Assembly (NCBI GenBank): GCA_965224275.1
Contig: CBDCYR010000016.1
Location: 1 to 64,000 of the forward strand
Origin: CAUZWH01 sp965224275
GTDB lineage: Bacteria > Pseudomonadota > Alphaproteobacteria > SHVV01
Reading direction: 5' to 3'
Length of the DNA stretch: 64,000 nucleotides
Part shown: in pieces, positions 1-7,895 of the stretch
Layout: each line of letters opens with the position of its first letter
Numbering within the stretch: position 1 is the first letter of the stretch
Position numbers and translations under genes: made by a program
Notes under the pieces: generated by a model
The model's input: only the letters and a program-made list of their open reading frames with translations
The model's database searches: none
Told to the model about the DNA's origin: nothing

Positions 1-859
1 GCGATCACGCGGGCGGATGGTGACCGACCCTACCCTGGGCAACCAACGCCGACGGGAGAGATGGGTCCCATCCACTTTGGCCTCAGCCATGCGGCATTTG
101 GGTGCGAGCGAGCATCGCTCGACCGGATATGAGGTGATGCGGGTCAATCGCATCAAACAAACAAGGCCTGCCCGTGTAACGATCCGATATCGCCACCGCC
201 AAACCAACCGGAGCCCACCCTTGACACCGAGTCCCCCATATGAGGGTGGGGTGAGGGTTCGACCTACACCAACAAATGCTCCAGACGAGCTGCCGATCGT
301 TTCTCACGGCTAGACCCTCACCCCCGCCCTCTCCCACTTCGCGGGAGAGGGAGCTCCGCCGGCATTGCGCCACCGCAATACCTTTCCCAAGGATTTGGGA
401 AAGCTCGACAAAACGGCGAGCTGTCCGATGGCGACTGATCTCGCTCGCGCCGGAGGACCACTTGGTCTCGGCCTCAGGGTCGGTTGCATAGTGAGCACCT
501 ACTGGCCAGGGCACCCTGCTCGGCGGCCAGGTCCGTTTTGTCTCCCTAGAGGGGCCCCTGCTGTTGGCGCGCGATCACAGTCCGCCATCGAACATCGGCA
601 CGGCAATGTGCGACCAATAAGGCCACAGCTCTGGGGTTAGGCATCGGTCGCGTTGGTGCGCCAACGGCGCGAGCCCTAGCCGGCGGACCTCGGGCTTTGG
701 GCTGGGAGCTAGTCGATCTTAGGGGCCTTTGGTGATCATCAGGCGCCCCTTATCAATGTGCAAAGCAATGTCCGCTTTCGCTCGATTTACGTCCGGAATC
801 GAGCCGCGATCTGACCCGCCCGACGGATAGCAGTTTAGGCAATTGTTGACCCAAATCAG
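1..859. other. Intergenic region, no supported gene
   Basis: I see no convincing coding region here. The open frames on both strands are mutually overlapping, low-complexity translations of a GC-rich repeat and show no recognisable domain or ribosome binding site. The only structure is the REP-like inverted repeat at about 243-352. Confidence 0.6.
243..352. repeat. REP/BIME-like inverted repeat
   Basis: A block GGGTGGGGTGAGGG (about 246-259) faces its inverted counterpart CCCTCACCCCCGCCCTCTCCC, trimmed here to CCCTCACCCCCGCCC (about 315). A 9-bp hairpin CCCTCTCCC / GGGAGAGGG with a 7-nt loop follows at 327-351. A closely related unit lies at 42062-42154, so this is a dispersed extragenic palindromic repeat rather than a gene-specific terminator. 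Confidence 0.7.
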
Positions 860-1147
860 TCATTCTGGGAAACGTGCTTTGCGAAATGAATCCAGGAAAT
901 CTTCTCGGATGTGCGGCTCTTTGTAGGGCAGTATTTTCCCGAAGCCAGTGAGGTTAAAGTCGGGTTGTAGTCTTATTGTCGCGGTGCGGTGTATCTCCGC
1001 TTCTTCCATTCTGTCCAAACTTGCGTTGCACGCGGCGAGATAGGCGTGGACCCAACTATTCGTGCCGATTATCGTCATCGGCTTGATGGGTGTCGCGCTT
1101 ACCGAGTTTGTGATGTATGTCGAGCGTAAGATCTCGAAATGGCGCAT
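860..1147 (-). pseudogene. C-terminal remnant of an adenylate cyclase/TPR protein
   Basis: The reading frame ends in a TPR-like tail: a helix pair with LAACNASLDRMEEAE, then RLQPDF, LPYKEP and FLDSFRKARFPE. This arrangement is typical of the last TPR and C-terminus of alphaproteobacterial class III cyclase-TolB-TPR proteins such as the intact one at 14768-16570. The cyclase and TolB-like domains are absent and the upstream side runs straight into the promoter region of the Rieske gene. I therefore read it as a decayed 3' fragment. Its 5' boundary, near 1075, is approximate. Similarity was judged by eye. Confidence 0.55.
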
Positions 1148-1200
1148 TCTCGAGCGCGAGCATACCGGGCTGTAGCACGATCTGCCGGAGGAAACTTGCG

Positions 1201-2451
1201 GTGACTAATACTGAAATTAACGATCGCCTGACATGGCCGGCCAAAGACTACAGCCGGGTGCCCTATCGTGTATTCACCGACCCGACGATCTACGAACGCG
1301 AGCAGGAGCTTATTTTTCGCGGGCCGACCTGGAGCTACCTCGGCCTCGAGGTCGAGATCCCCAACCCGGGCGATTACAAGTCAACGTTCCTCGGCGACAC
1401 CCCCGTTTTCGTCGTGCGCGCTGGCGATGGCAGTCTGTGCGCCTTCGTCAACCGCTGCGCCCATCGTGGCACGCTCCTGGTCCGCGACCTCTTGGGCAAT
1501 GCCAACGATTTCACGTGCGTCTATCACCATTGGTGTTACGACCTTAAAGGTAACCTAATCGGGGTGCCGTTCCTGCGCGGGCTCAACGGCAAAGGCGGCA
1601 TGCCGAGCGACTTCGACATGGCGGCTCACGGCCTGCAGCGACTTCGGGTCGGCAGCCGCAGCGGCGTCATCTTCGCCACTCTCGACGATACCGCCGAGAA
1701 TTTCGATGCTTATCTCGGTGACGTCATGCTTGAGTTTCTCGACGACATGTTCGGGCGGCCAATCGACGTCCTCGGATATATGCGCCAACGAACATACGGG
1801 AACTGGAAACTCTATTTCGAGAATCTCAAGGATCCCTACCACGCCGGCTTGTTGCATCAGTTTCAGACCACATTCGGCATTTATCGCAACACGCTGGCGG
1901 GCGGCACCGCTATGGACGATCGCCACCGCCACGCCATCAACCACAGCTTTTATAACAGCGACGATGAAGACATGATCGCCGAGGGTTATGACGATATCGA
2001 TGTGCTGGACACGTCGCTGACGCTCGAGGATCCCAGCATCGTTGCGTTTCACGACGAACTTGGCGACCGCAAGGTTGCTAACATGATGCACGTGTTCCCG
2101 TCGGTGCAGTTCGGGCGACTCGCCAACTGCCTCGCTACCCGCCACATCCGCCCCAAGAGCGCCGATGAGTTCGAGCTGTACTGGACAATCTTCGGGTACG
2201 CCGACGACGATCCGGACTTAAGGGCGTTCCGCATGCGCCAGATCAATCTTGTCGGACCCGGAGGACTGGTCTCGATGGAGGACAGTTTTGTTGGCGCTCT
2301 GGTCCAACAAGCGATTCGTCGCGAAGGCGATTATCATTCGGTGATTGAAATGGGTGGGGTCGGTCCGGTTACCAATCAGGAAACAGTATTGACCGAGGTG
2401 CCGGTCCGCGGCATGTGGCGTTATTACTGCGAGTTGATGGGACTGAGCTAG
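1201..2451 (+). CDS. Rieske 2Fe-2S aromatic-ring-hydroxylating oxygenase, alpha subunit
   Basis: The predicted 416-aa protein is the catalytic alpha subunit of a ring-hydroxylating oxygenase. The Rieske motif is C-A-H ... C-V-Y-H within the first ~115 residues (NRCAHRG, then FTCVYHHW). The mononuclear iron site reads NLKDPYHAGLLH, with the bridging Asp and both His present. I chose GTG at 1201 because GGAGGA lies 10 nt upstream (1186-1191) and the protein then starts VTNTEINDRLTW. The frame is open back to an ATG at 1117, but that extension looks unlike the family. No beta subunit, ferredoxin or reductase is adjacent. A truncated paralogue lies at 23438-24431. The substrate (salicylate- or anthranilate-type) is an inference from overall resemblance. 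Confidence 0.9.
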   Translation: MTNTEINDRLTWPAKDYSRVPYRVFTDPTIYEREQELIFRGPTWSYLGLEVEIPNPGDYKSTFLGDTPVFVVRAGDGSLCAFVNRCAHRGTLLVRDLLGNANDFTCVYHHWCYDLKGNLIGVPFLRGLNGKGGMPSDFDMAAHGLQRLRVGSRSGVIFATLDDTAENFDAYLGDVMLEFLDDMFGRPIDVLGYMRQRTYGNWKLYFENLKDPYHAGLLHQFQTTFGIYRNTLAGGTAMDDRHRHAINHSFYNSDDEDMIAEGYDDIDVLDTSLTLEDPSIVAFHDELGDRKVANMMHVFPSVQFGRLANCLATRHIRPKSADEFELYWTIFGYADDDPDLRAFRMRQINLVGPGGLVSMEDSFVGALVQQAIRREGDYHSVIEMGGVGPVTNQETVLTEVPVRGMWRYYCELMGLS

Positions 2452-2848
2452 GAGACCCAGCGCCACGATTGACCACAGCGAGCGCGATTTCGTGCCCATG
2501 TAAGCCAGGTAGCTTCACACTGAACGTAAAATAATTCGCGGAAGCAACGGTCATCCAGTCCCGACGCCCGGCCGCTATTCCTAACCCTCGCAGGTCTGTC
2601 CTTATCGGCAGGCGGAGACGAAAAGCAGTTTGACGGAGGGCACATCGAGCGAACGAAAGGGCGGCTTCGCGGCCTTTTCTATGTCTGGATTTGGCTACGA
2701 ATACCCCTTTTTGGACTACCCCAACTATGGTCAAAGCTGGGTGTAAACCAGACTCTTTAAAGAAAATGTCGGTTTGGGGCCCGAAACTAGCCGTTCTCTG
2801 AGGGCAGCCAGAACGGAAATTTTGAATCCCATTTCAGAAAATAAACTC
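2452..2848. other. Intergenic region with dispersed repeat copy 1
   Basis: There is no credible gene. A possible hairpin with a T-rich 3' arm (AAAGGGC ... GGCCTTTT, about 2656-2680) could end the Rieske transcript. Positions about 2691-2815 hold the first of four copies of a roughly 130-150 bp dispersed repeat. Confidence 0.55.
2691..2815 (+). repeat. Dispersed intergenic repeat, copy 1
   Basis: The copy contains GGCTACGAAT, GACTACCCCAACTATGGTC, AAGCTGGGTGTAAAC, AATGTCGGTTT and CCGAAACTAGCCGTTCTCTG in that order. The same blocks recur in the same order at 4153-4300, about 10473-10620 and, inverted, about 16590-16790. No open frame is conserved between copies. Confidence 0.75.
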
Positions 2849-2849
2849 C

Positions 2850-2880
2850 TTGACTTAAAGCTAACTTCAGGTCGCATGGT
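2850..2880 (+). promoter_or_regulatory. MerR-family promoter/operator with 19-bp spacer
   Basis: A -35 box TTGACT (2850-2855) is followed after 19 bp by a weak -10 (CATGGT, 2875-2880). The spacer carries an imperfect palindrome, CCTTGACTTA ... TAACTTCAGG. An overlong 19-bp spacer with a dyad operator is the hallmark of promoters untwisted by MerR-type activators. A MerR gene is the third gene of the operon that starts 33 bp downstream, so autoregulation is the simplest reading. Confidence 0.65.
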
Positions 2881-2912
2881 TCGAGTCCTCGTGATTATCG
2901 GAGGATCGAGCG

Positions 2913-3236
2913 ATGAACGAATCTATCCGGGCGAGCGATATCGCCTGTTCTTTGACCGACGAAGCCTTCAAGGAGCGCCGGGCAGTGGTGCGACGTTCGC
3001 TGCTACCCCACCTCGTCGCCAAGAAACGAACGGAGGGCGGCCTGCGGCTGTGCTTTCCCAACACTATGCAGTTGCGCTCGCACGTCGAGGCCTTCGTTGA
3101 ATTGGAGCGTCAATGCTGCGGCTTTCTCACCTTCTCACTAGCTCCGCGCGAGGACCGCTTGGTCCTCTCGATTGATGGGCCATCGGAGGCTCAGGCGACG
3201 CTCGATCTTCTCGCCGACGCGATCGGAGGCCCATGA
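2913..3236 (+). CDS. Small cytosolic protein of the MerR operon, unknown function
   Basis: This 107-aa protein begins MNESIRASDIACSL behind a good Shine-Dalgarno (ATCGGAGGATCG, ending ~7 nt before ATG). It has no membrane segment. The notable motif is LERQCCGFLTF near residues 66-76, a vicinal Cys pair that could bind thiol-reactive metal. The gene is first of four tightly packed genes and overlaps the next by ATGA. Proteins of this kind occur near MerR regulators and heavy-metal genes, but I do not recognise a defined biochemical role. The metal-binding idea is an inference from the Cys pair and context. Confidence 0.75.
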   Translation: MNESIRASDIACSLTDEAFKERRAVVRRSLLPHLVAKKRTEGGLRLCFPNTMQLRSHVEAFVELERQCCGFLTFSLAPREDRLVLSIDGPSEAQATLDLLADAIGGP

Positions 3237-3517
3237 GAATGGCCGTTGGCGTCAACGCTGCACCATCCACCAAAGCGTGGTCGCTCAAACGCACCGGGCT
3301 TGCCGGTATCTTGCTCGGCATGCTGGCGCTCGTTGCGTGCGAGATCCCGATCGTGATCGCCTTTATCAGTATCGGCGGGCTCGCCGCGGCAAGTGCCATC
3401 GCGCCCGCATTACCGCTCGAGACCGGCGGGATCGTGGCGGCATTGGCCGGCGTCGGCGTGTTGGTCTCGCTCAAGCTCCTTCGGAGCGGAGCCAAACGAA
3501 AGGAGCATCCGCCATGA
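3233..3517 (+). CDS. Small two-helix membrane protein (MerF/MerC-like in size and context)
   Basis: The 94-aa product has two clear hydrophobic segments, about residues 22-52 (LAGILLGMLALVACEIPIVI) and 65-85. A single Cys lies in the first helix and the tail is basic (GAKRKEHPP). Its ATG overlaps the upstream stop (ATGA), and its own stop overlaps the merR-like ATG at 3514. The context with a MerR regulator suggests metal transport across the inner membrane. However, the paired Cys of genuine MerF/MerT helices is not present, so the substrate is unknown. Confidence 0.7.
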   Translation: MRMAVGVNAAPSTKAWSLKRTGLAGILLGMLALVACEIPIVIAFISIGGLAAASAIAPALPLETGGIVAALAGVGVLVSLKLLRSGAKRKEHPP

Positions 3518-3909
3518 AGATCGGAGATGTCGTGGAACGGCTCGGCATGCCGGCGTCTACCATCCGGTACTACGAGAAGATGGGACTGATCGCACGACAA
3601 CACCGCGTTTCCGGCCGTCGCCAATTCGATGACCGCGCACTGCTGACCCTGCAGTTCGTCCGGCTCGCAAAGGCCACGGGCTTTTCCCTGACGGAAACGA
3701 AATCACTGCTAGAAAGCTATGCCGCCGATCCGACCCCCGCTGGTATCTGGAAGCCACTCGCGGAAACTAAACGCGCTGCGATCCGACGGCAGATAAATGA
3801 CCTGCAGCGCGTCGATCGCGTGCTAACCGCTCTGCTCTCCTGCGCCTGCGCGAGTCTGAGCGAATGCGTCGAACGGGCGGAAGCTGACCCGCGCTCCGGG
3901 ACGGCTTGA
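3514..3909 (+). CDS. MerR-family transcriptional regulator
   Basis: The predicted 131-aa protein has a canonical MerR N-terminal winged helix (MKIGDVVERLGMPASTIRYY, residues 1-20, then EKMGLI). A dimerisation helix and a C-terminal LLSCACASLSEC follow. That Cys cluster resembles the metal-binding loop of MerR/ZntR/CadR-type sensors, but the loop is shorter than in Hg(II) MerR and I see no equivalent of MerR Cys82. AGGAGCATCCGCC precedes the ATG, which overlaps the stop of the upstream gene. It probably activates the 19-bp-spacer promoter at 2850-2880. The effector metal cannot be assigned. Confidence 0.9.
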   Translation: MKIGDVVERLGMPASTIRYYEKMGLIARQHRVSGRRQFDDRALLTLQFVRLAKATGFSLTETKSLLESYAADPTPAGIWKPLAETKRAAIRRQINDLQRVDRVLTALLSCACASLSECVERAEADPRSGTA

Positions 3910-3910
3910 C

Positions 3911-4159
3911 GTGACAGACCCCATCGAAGCACTCGGGATCATCGCGATCGTGACGATGGTCGCGAGCTACGCCCTCGAACGCCGCGGCGCGGTCTTCATC
4001 GCAATCTTCGCTGCCGGCTGCGCGCTCGCGGCGGTCTACGCCTACCTGATCGAGTCCTATCCGTTCTTAGTCGCCGAGGGCATCTGGGCGATCATCGCCT
4101 TGAGACGCTGGTACGCCGCACGAACGGCGGCACATGCGGTCATGACCGGTTATGGCTAG
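3911..4159 (+). CDS. Small integral membrane protein (CBU_0592-like)
   Basis: The 82-aa product begins at GTG 3911, one base after the merR-like stop. It has three hydrophobic stretches: IEALGIIAIVTMVASYAL, AVFIAIFAAGCALAAVYAYL and FLVAEGIWAIIALRRW. The closing pattern with E-G-I-W-A is typical of CBU_0592-like small membrane proteins of unknown function. It ends the four-gene MerR operon. Confidence 0.75.
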   Translation: MTDPIEALGIIAIVTMVASYALERRGAVFIAIFAAGCALAAVYAYLIESYPFLVAEGIWAIIALRRWYAARTAAHAVMTGYG

Positions 4160-4300
4160 AAATTGCCCTTTCGGGCTACCCCGAACTACGACCGAAGCTG
4201 AGTGTAGACTTGCCATTCTGTGTTGAAATGTCGGTTTTGGTCACGAGCCGAAACTAGCCGTTCTCTTGGGGCCGCCCGTAGGGGCAAAAGTTGACCCAGC
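4153..4300 (+). repeat. Dispersed intergenic repeat, copy 2
   Basis: It contains GGCTAGAAATTGCCCTTTCG, GGGCTACCCCGAACTACG, AAATGTCGGTTTTGG and CCGAAACTAGCCGTTCTC in the same order as copy 1. It overlaps the end of the upstream membrane-protein gene by a few bases. It is cut on the right by the IS1182 element just after the block AAAGTTGACCC, which copy 3 also has (GGAGTTGACCCC). Confidence 0.75.
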
Positions 4301-5960
4301 CTGTGTAAAAACGTTGGTGTTGTTATGATTCTCCCGTCGTTTGGCGGGAGTATTTGATGAAGCGTTTCGTTGCGGGTGTGGACCGGGGTCAGTCGACGCT
4401 GTTCCCCGAGTGTCTTGAGGACTGGATCGACGAAGGCAACCCGGTTCGGGTGATCGATGTCTTTGTCGAGGAACTGGATCTGGGTGGGCTTGGTTTTGGC
4501 GGTATCGATCCAGCGGCCACGGGCCGTCCGTCCTATCACCCATCGGTTCTGTTGAAGCTGTACATCTACGGTTATCTTAATCGGGTTCAATCGAGCCGGC
4601 GTCTCGAACGCGAAGCCGGGCGCAATGTGGAGGTCATGTGGCTGACCGGCCGCCTGGTGCCGGATCACAAGACGATCGCTGACTTCCGCAAGGACAACGG
4701 CGCTGCCATCGGCAAAGTCTGTGCCCGGTTCGTCGAGCTTTGCCGGAGGATCGGTCTACTGACAACGGCCAGCGTTGCGATTGACGGTAGCAAGTTCAAA
4801 GCGGTCAACAACCGCGACCGGAACTTCACCCGCGCCAAGATGGATCGGCGCAAGGCGCAGATCGAAGAGAGCGTGTCGCGCTATCTCCATCAGCTCGACA
4901 GCGCCGACCGCCAGGAGCCGTCGGAAGCGCTTGCGATGAAAGTAACCCGACTGAAAGAGAAGATCGCGCGTCTTCATCTGGAGATGCAACGGCTTACGGC
5001 CCTCGACGCCCGTATGCGCGCGACACCCGATCATCAGATCTCCTTGACCGATCCCGACGCTCGCTCCATGGCTACCAGCGGTCGCGGTTCCGGTGTGGTT
5101 GGCTATAACGTGCAGGCCGCGGTCGATACGTCGAACCACCTGATCGTCACACACAAGGTGACCAACGTTGGCAATGACAGAGCGCAACTCTCTCCCATGG
5201 CGGAGCAGACCAAGGCCGCTCTGAACGTCGATAAACTCGAGGTGGTCGCCGATCGCGGCTACTTCAGTAGCAATCAGATCCTGGCATGTGATCAGGCCGG
5301 CATCACAGTCACGCTCCCCAAACCGCTAACCTCGGGCATCAAAGCCAAAGGGAAGTTCGGCAAGCAGGACTTCCGCTATGTGAAGGATGAGGACGTGTAC
5401 GTCTGTCCAGCCGGCGAGCGCTTGGTCTACCGCTTCACCAGAGAGGAGCACGGGCTGTCCCTACGTCGCTACTGGACCAATGTCTGCCAGAACTGCGCCA
5501 TTAAGGCTCAGTGCACCACCGCCAAAGAGCGCCGAATTACCCGCTGGGAGCATGAGCACGTTCTGGAAGAGGTCCAGCACCGGCTCGACGCGCATCCGGA
5601 AAAGATGCGCCAGCGGCGCGAAACGGTCGAACACCCCTTCGGCACCATCAAAGCCCGAATGGGTGCCACCCACTTCCTGGTGAAGACGCTGCCGCGGGTC
5701 AGAACCGAAATGGCGCTGCACGTACTCGCTTACAATCTGACGCGAGTCATGAACGTTCTCGGCGCCGGACCCCTGATGGCAGCTATGCGGGCATAGTGTA
5801 AGGGCCCGCTACCGCCGCGACGCCCTCGCGAGATCCAGTCGTGGCGGTGAAACAGCCTAATCCGCCCCTACGACAAGCTAAAACCGAAAAAAGGGACGAG
5901 GCCCGAACAGCACCGCTAACCCTCACCGCATCGCTAATCCGGCGAACGTTTTTACACGCC
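4301..5960 (+). mobile_element. IS1182-family insertion sequence
   Basis: The ends carry the inverted repeat GTGTAAAAACGTT at 4303-4315 and AACGTTTTTACAC at 5945-5957 (13/13 match). They flank one transposase gene. Outer limits are accurate to a few bases, and I could not define a target duplication with confidence. The element has landed in, or at the edge of, a dispersed repeat copy. Confidence 0.85.
4357..5796 (+). CDS. IS1182-family transposase
   Basis: This DDE transposase has 479 aa. The N-terminal segment (MKRFVAGVDRGQSTLFPECL) is followed by the conserved PSYHPSVLLKLYIYGYLN block, the first catalytic Asp in VAIDGSKFKAVN, the second in VVADRGYF, and a C-terminal E region RRETVEHPFGTIKARMG. 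A central Cys cluster (YVCPAG ... CQNCAIKAQC) is typical of the family. ATG 4357 is preferred over the TTG one codon upstream. The length is full, so the element is probably functional. Confidence 0.95.
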   Translation: MKRFVAGVDRGQSTLFPECLEDWIDEGNPVRVIDVFVEELDLGGLGFGGIDPAATGRPSYHPSVLLKLYIYGYLNRVQSSRRLEREAGRNVEVMWLTGRLVPDHKTIADFRKDNGAAIGKVCARFVELCRRIGLLTTASVAIDGSKFKAVNNRDRNFTRAKMDRRKAQIEESVSRYLHQLDSADRQEPSEALAMKVTRLKEKIARLHLEMQRLTALDARMRATPDHQISLTDPDARSMATSGRGSGVVGYNVQAAVDTSNHLIVTHKVTNVGNDRAQLSPMAEQTKAALNVDKLEVVADRGYFSSNQILACDQAGITVTLPKPLTSGIKAKGKFGKQDFRYVKDEDVYVCPAGERLVYRFTREEHGLSLRRYWTNVCQNCAIKAQCTTAKERRITRWEHEHVLEEVQHRLDAHPEKMRQRRETVEHPFGTIKARMGATHFLVKTLPRVRTEMALHVLAYNLTRVMNVLGAGPLMAAMRA

Positions 5961-6034
5961 CAAGACCCTAAACAGCCGTCCCGGTTCAAAAAAGAGTAAA
6001 GAAACATTGGCAGCGACAGCGAGGCCTCTTCACA

Positions 6035-6062
6035 ATGTGATTTGAAGTATGTGATTTGAAGT
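6035..6062 (+). repeat. Two-copy 14-bp tandem repeat upstream of asnB-like gene
   Basis: ATGTGATTTGAAGT occurs twice back to back, ending 45 bp before the start of the asparagine-synthetase-like gene. It could be a direct-repeat operator or replication slippage. Nothing else in the sequence decides between them. Confidence 0.7.
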
Positions 6063-6107
6063 GGACCGCGTCACAAGCGCAGCGTCTAGGAATCTTAAGA
6101 GGCAAAG

Positions 6108-7607
6108 ATGTGTGGCTTTGTCTGCCTGTGGAAGATCGACGATCCAGCGCTGGCGCGCCGGATGATCGATAAGATTGCCCATCGCGGCCCGGACGATTTG
6201 CGTGTGATCGAAGCGCCAAACGTGCCCGCGGTGATGGCGCACTGTCGCCTGTCGATTATCGGACCCGAGAACGGCGCCCAGCCTATCTACAGTGCCGAAA
6301 ATGTGCTCGTCGCCAACGGTGAGATTTACAATCATGCCGATCTGCGCGCGATCCTCGGCGAAAGTGCATTCAAGACCGAAAGCGACAGCGAGACCATTCT
6401 GCACCTGTTTCGTTCGGACGAACTGCGCTGGATTACCAAACTCGACGGCATGTTTGCGTTTGTCCTGGCGACACCGGAACGCATTATCGCCGCGCGCGAT
6501 CCCCTCGGCATCAAGCCACTTTTCATGGCCCGCATCAATGATGGGTTGGCATTTGCGTCGGAGTTGAAAGCCTTCGACGGGCTTGGTCTGCGCGACGTCG
6601 AAGCCGTCGACCCTGGCGCGATGTTCGACAGCATCGATGGGTTTCGCGAGTGGCACCGCATGCCGCAGGGCGCCGCTGAGCTCGCGGCGGAGGACGATCC
6701 GGAACCGATCTGGCGCGAGCTGCGCCTGGTCCTCGAAGCGGCGGTGCGCAAATGGATGGTCGCCGACGTCGAGGTTGGCGCCTTCCTCTCCGGTGGGTTG
6801 GATTCCTCCGTCATCGCGGCGCTCGCGGCGCGCGCGGTCGAGCGCCCGCTCAAGACCTTCTCGGTTGGTACGGCAGGAAGTCCCGACCTCGTTGCCGCGC
6901 GCACCGTGGCACAGCACATCGGCTCCGATCATCACGAGTTCGTCTTTACCGCCGATGACCTGGCGGAGGTCCTGCCACATGTGATCTATCACCTTGAGAG
7001 CGCCGATATCGATCTCGTGCGCAGCGCCATGCCGACCCACTTCGCCGCCACGCTCGCGCGCCGCCATGTGAAGGCAGTGCTGACGGGCGAAGGTGCAGAT
7101 GAGCTCTTCGCCGGCTACGCCTATCATCATGAATACGCCAAGCGGCCACGCGCGCTGGCCGATGAAATCACCCGCTCGCTCGGCGCCATGCACAATATCA
7201 ACCTGCAACGGGTCGACCGGATCACGATGGCGCAAGGGTTGGAAGCGCGCACCCCTTTCCTCGATCGTGATCTGATCGACTTTGCGCAATCTATCCCGGC
7301 GTCCTTGAAGATGAAGATCACGAACGAGGAGACCCAAGAAACCACGGAAAAGTGGATATTACGAAAGGCGTGTGAAGATTTGCTCCCCGCCGAAGTTATT
7401 TGGCGCACAAAGGCGCAGTTCGACGAGGGCAGCGGGACTGTTGACACGCTTGATCAGGCGTTATCGCAGCTTCTCGCTGTAACCCCACCCGTCGATCGCG
7501 AAGCTGAGGGTAAGCTCTATGAGCGTCTGCTCCGCGACCAATACGAAGATCCCGACCTCATTTTGGAGAATGCGGGCATGTGGACCGCCAATCGGGTCGC
7601 CGTTTGA
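6108..7607 (+). CDS. Asparagine synthetase B-like glutamine amidotransferase
   Basis: The 499-aa protein has the N-terminal nucleophile Cys2 (MCGFVCLW) and a class II glutaminase domain to about residue 180 (AHRGPDD; VANGEIYNH). The C-terminal synthetase domain has the ATP PP-loop SGGLDSS at about residue 229 and LTGEGADELFAGY. It would transfer glutamine-derived ammonia to an adenylated carboxylate. It is shorter than typical housekeeping AsnB (about 550-620 aa). It stands alone beside tailoring-type genes (epimerase, FAD monooxygenase, methyltransferase), so an amide-forming role in a specialised pathway is as likely as asparagine synthesis. An AAGAGGCAAAG Shine-Dalgarno precedes ATG 6108. 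Confidence 0.9.
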   Translation: MCGFVCLWKIDDPALARRMIDKIAHRGPDDLRVIEAPNVPAVMAHCRLSIIGPENGAQPIYSAENVLVANGEIYNHADLRAILGESAFKTESDSETILHLFRSDELRWITKLDGMFAFVLATPERIIAARDPLGIKPLFMARINDGLAFASELKAFDGLGLRDVEAVDPGAMFDSIDGFREWHRMPQGAAELAAEDDPEPIWRELRLVLEAAVRKWMVADVEVGAFLSGGLDSSVIAALAARAVERPLKTFSVGTAGSPDLVAARTVAQHIGSDHHEFVFTADDLAEVLPHVIYHLESADIDLVRSAMPTHFAATLARRHVKAVLTGEGADELFAGYAYHHEYAKRPRALADEITRSLGAMHNINLQRVDRITMAQGLEARTPFLDRDLIDFAQSIPASLKMKITNEETQETTEKWILRKACEDLLPAEVIWRTKAQFDEGSGTVDTLDQALSQLLAVTPPVDREAEGKLYERLLRDQYEDPDLILENAGMWTANRVAV

Positions 7608-7687
7608 TGACCGCTGTTTTGGCGAACAGTCGCGTTTTCCCTTTGGCGTGTGGGGCAGCGGTTGCGCCGCCATCGCTGCGGCTCTAC

Positions 7688-7885
7688 TCAGTTGAGATGG
7701 AGTTGCTCTAACGGTCTCCCAGCGACCGCTTCGGCCGGCCGGGAGAGATAGAACTCTGCTGGCAGATAGCCTTGATCTTTCTTTTCCGATCGGATCGACG
7801 TCGGCCTCGCGCAACTGTTCGAGCACTTGCTCGTGTTCTTCGGTTGCGGCGAAGCGGCGCTGAACGAAGGTCGCGCCCGCTGCGG
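7688..7885 (-). pseudogene. Frameshifted 3' fragment of a methyltransferase (paralogue of 10642-11511)
   Basis: The minus strand encodes ATFVQRRFAATEEHEQ, then VLEQLREADVDPIGKE. After a frame change it continues GYLPAEFYLSRPAEAV and ends LEQLHLN-stop at 7688. This matches the C-terminus of the intact methyltransferase at 10642-11511 block by block (TFDQRRFTSTDE, VLEQLREQGIDPTGKE, HLLAEFFLSRPVNEV). The SAM-binding part is missing. It is a truncated, frameshifted duplicate squeezed between asnB and the epimerase gene. Confidence 0.85.
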
Positions 7886-7895
7886 GGCGGCATGT

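Noticed and set aside
17..640. Several open frames on both strands at the left edge
   Set aside because: They overlap each other, follow a GC-rich inverted repeat, and show no domain, signal peptide or ribosome binding site.
2774..3100. A 108-codon frame overlapping the first MerR-operon gene
   Set aside because: It runs through the MerR-type promoter and out of frame with the CC-motif protein, which has the better ribosome binding site and coupling.
6030..7337. A 435-codon minus-strand frame opposite asnB
   Set aside because: It is an antisense shadow of a protein with intact Cys2 and PP-loop motifs.
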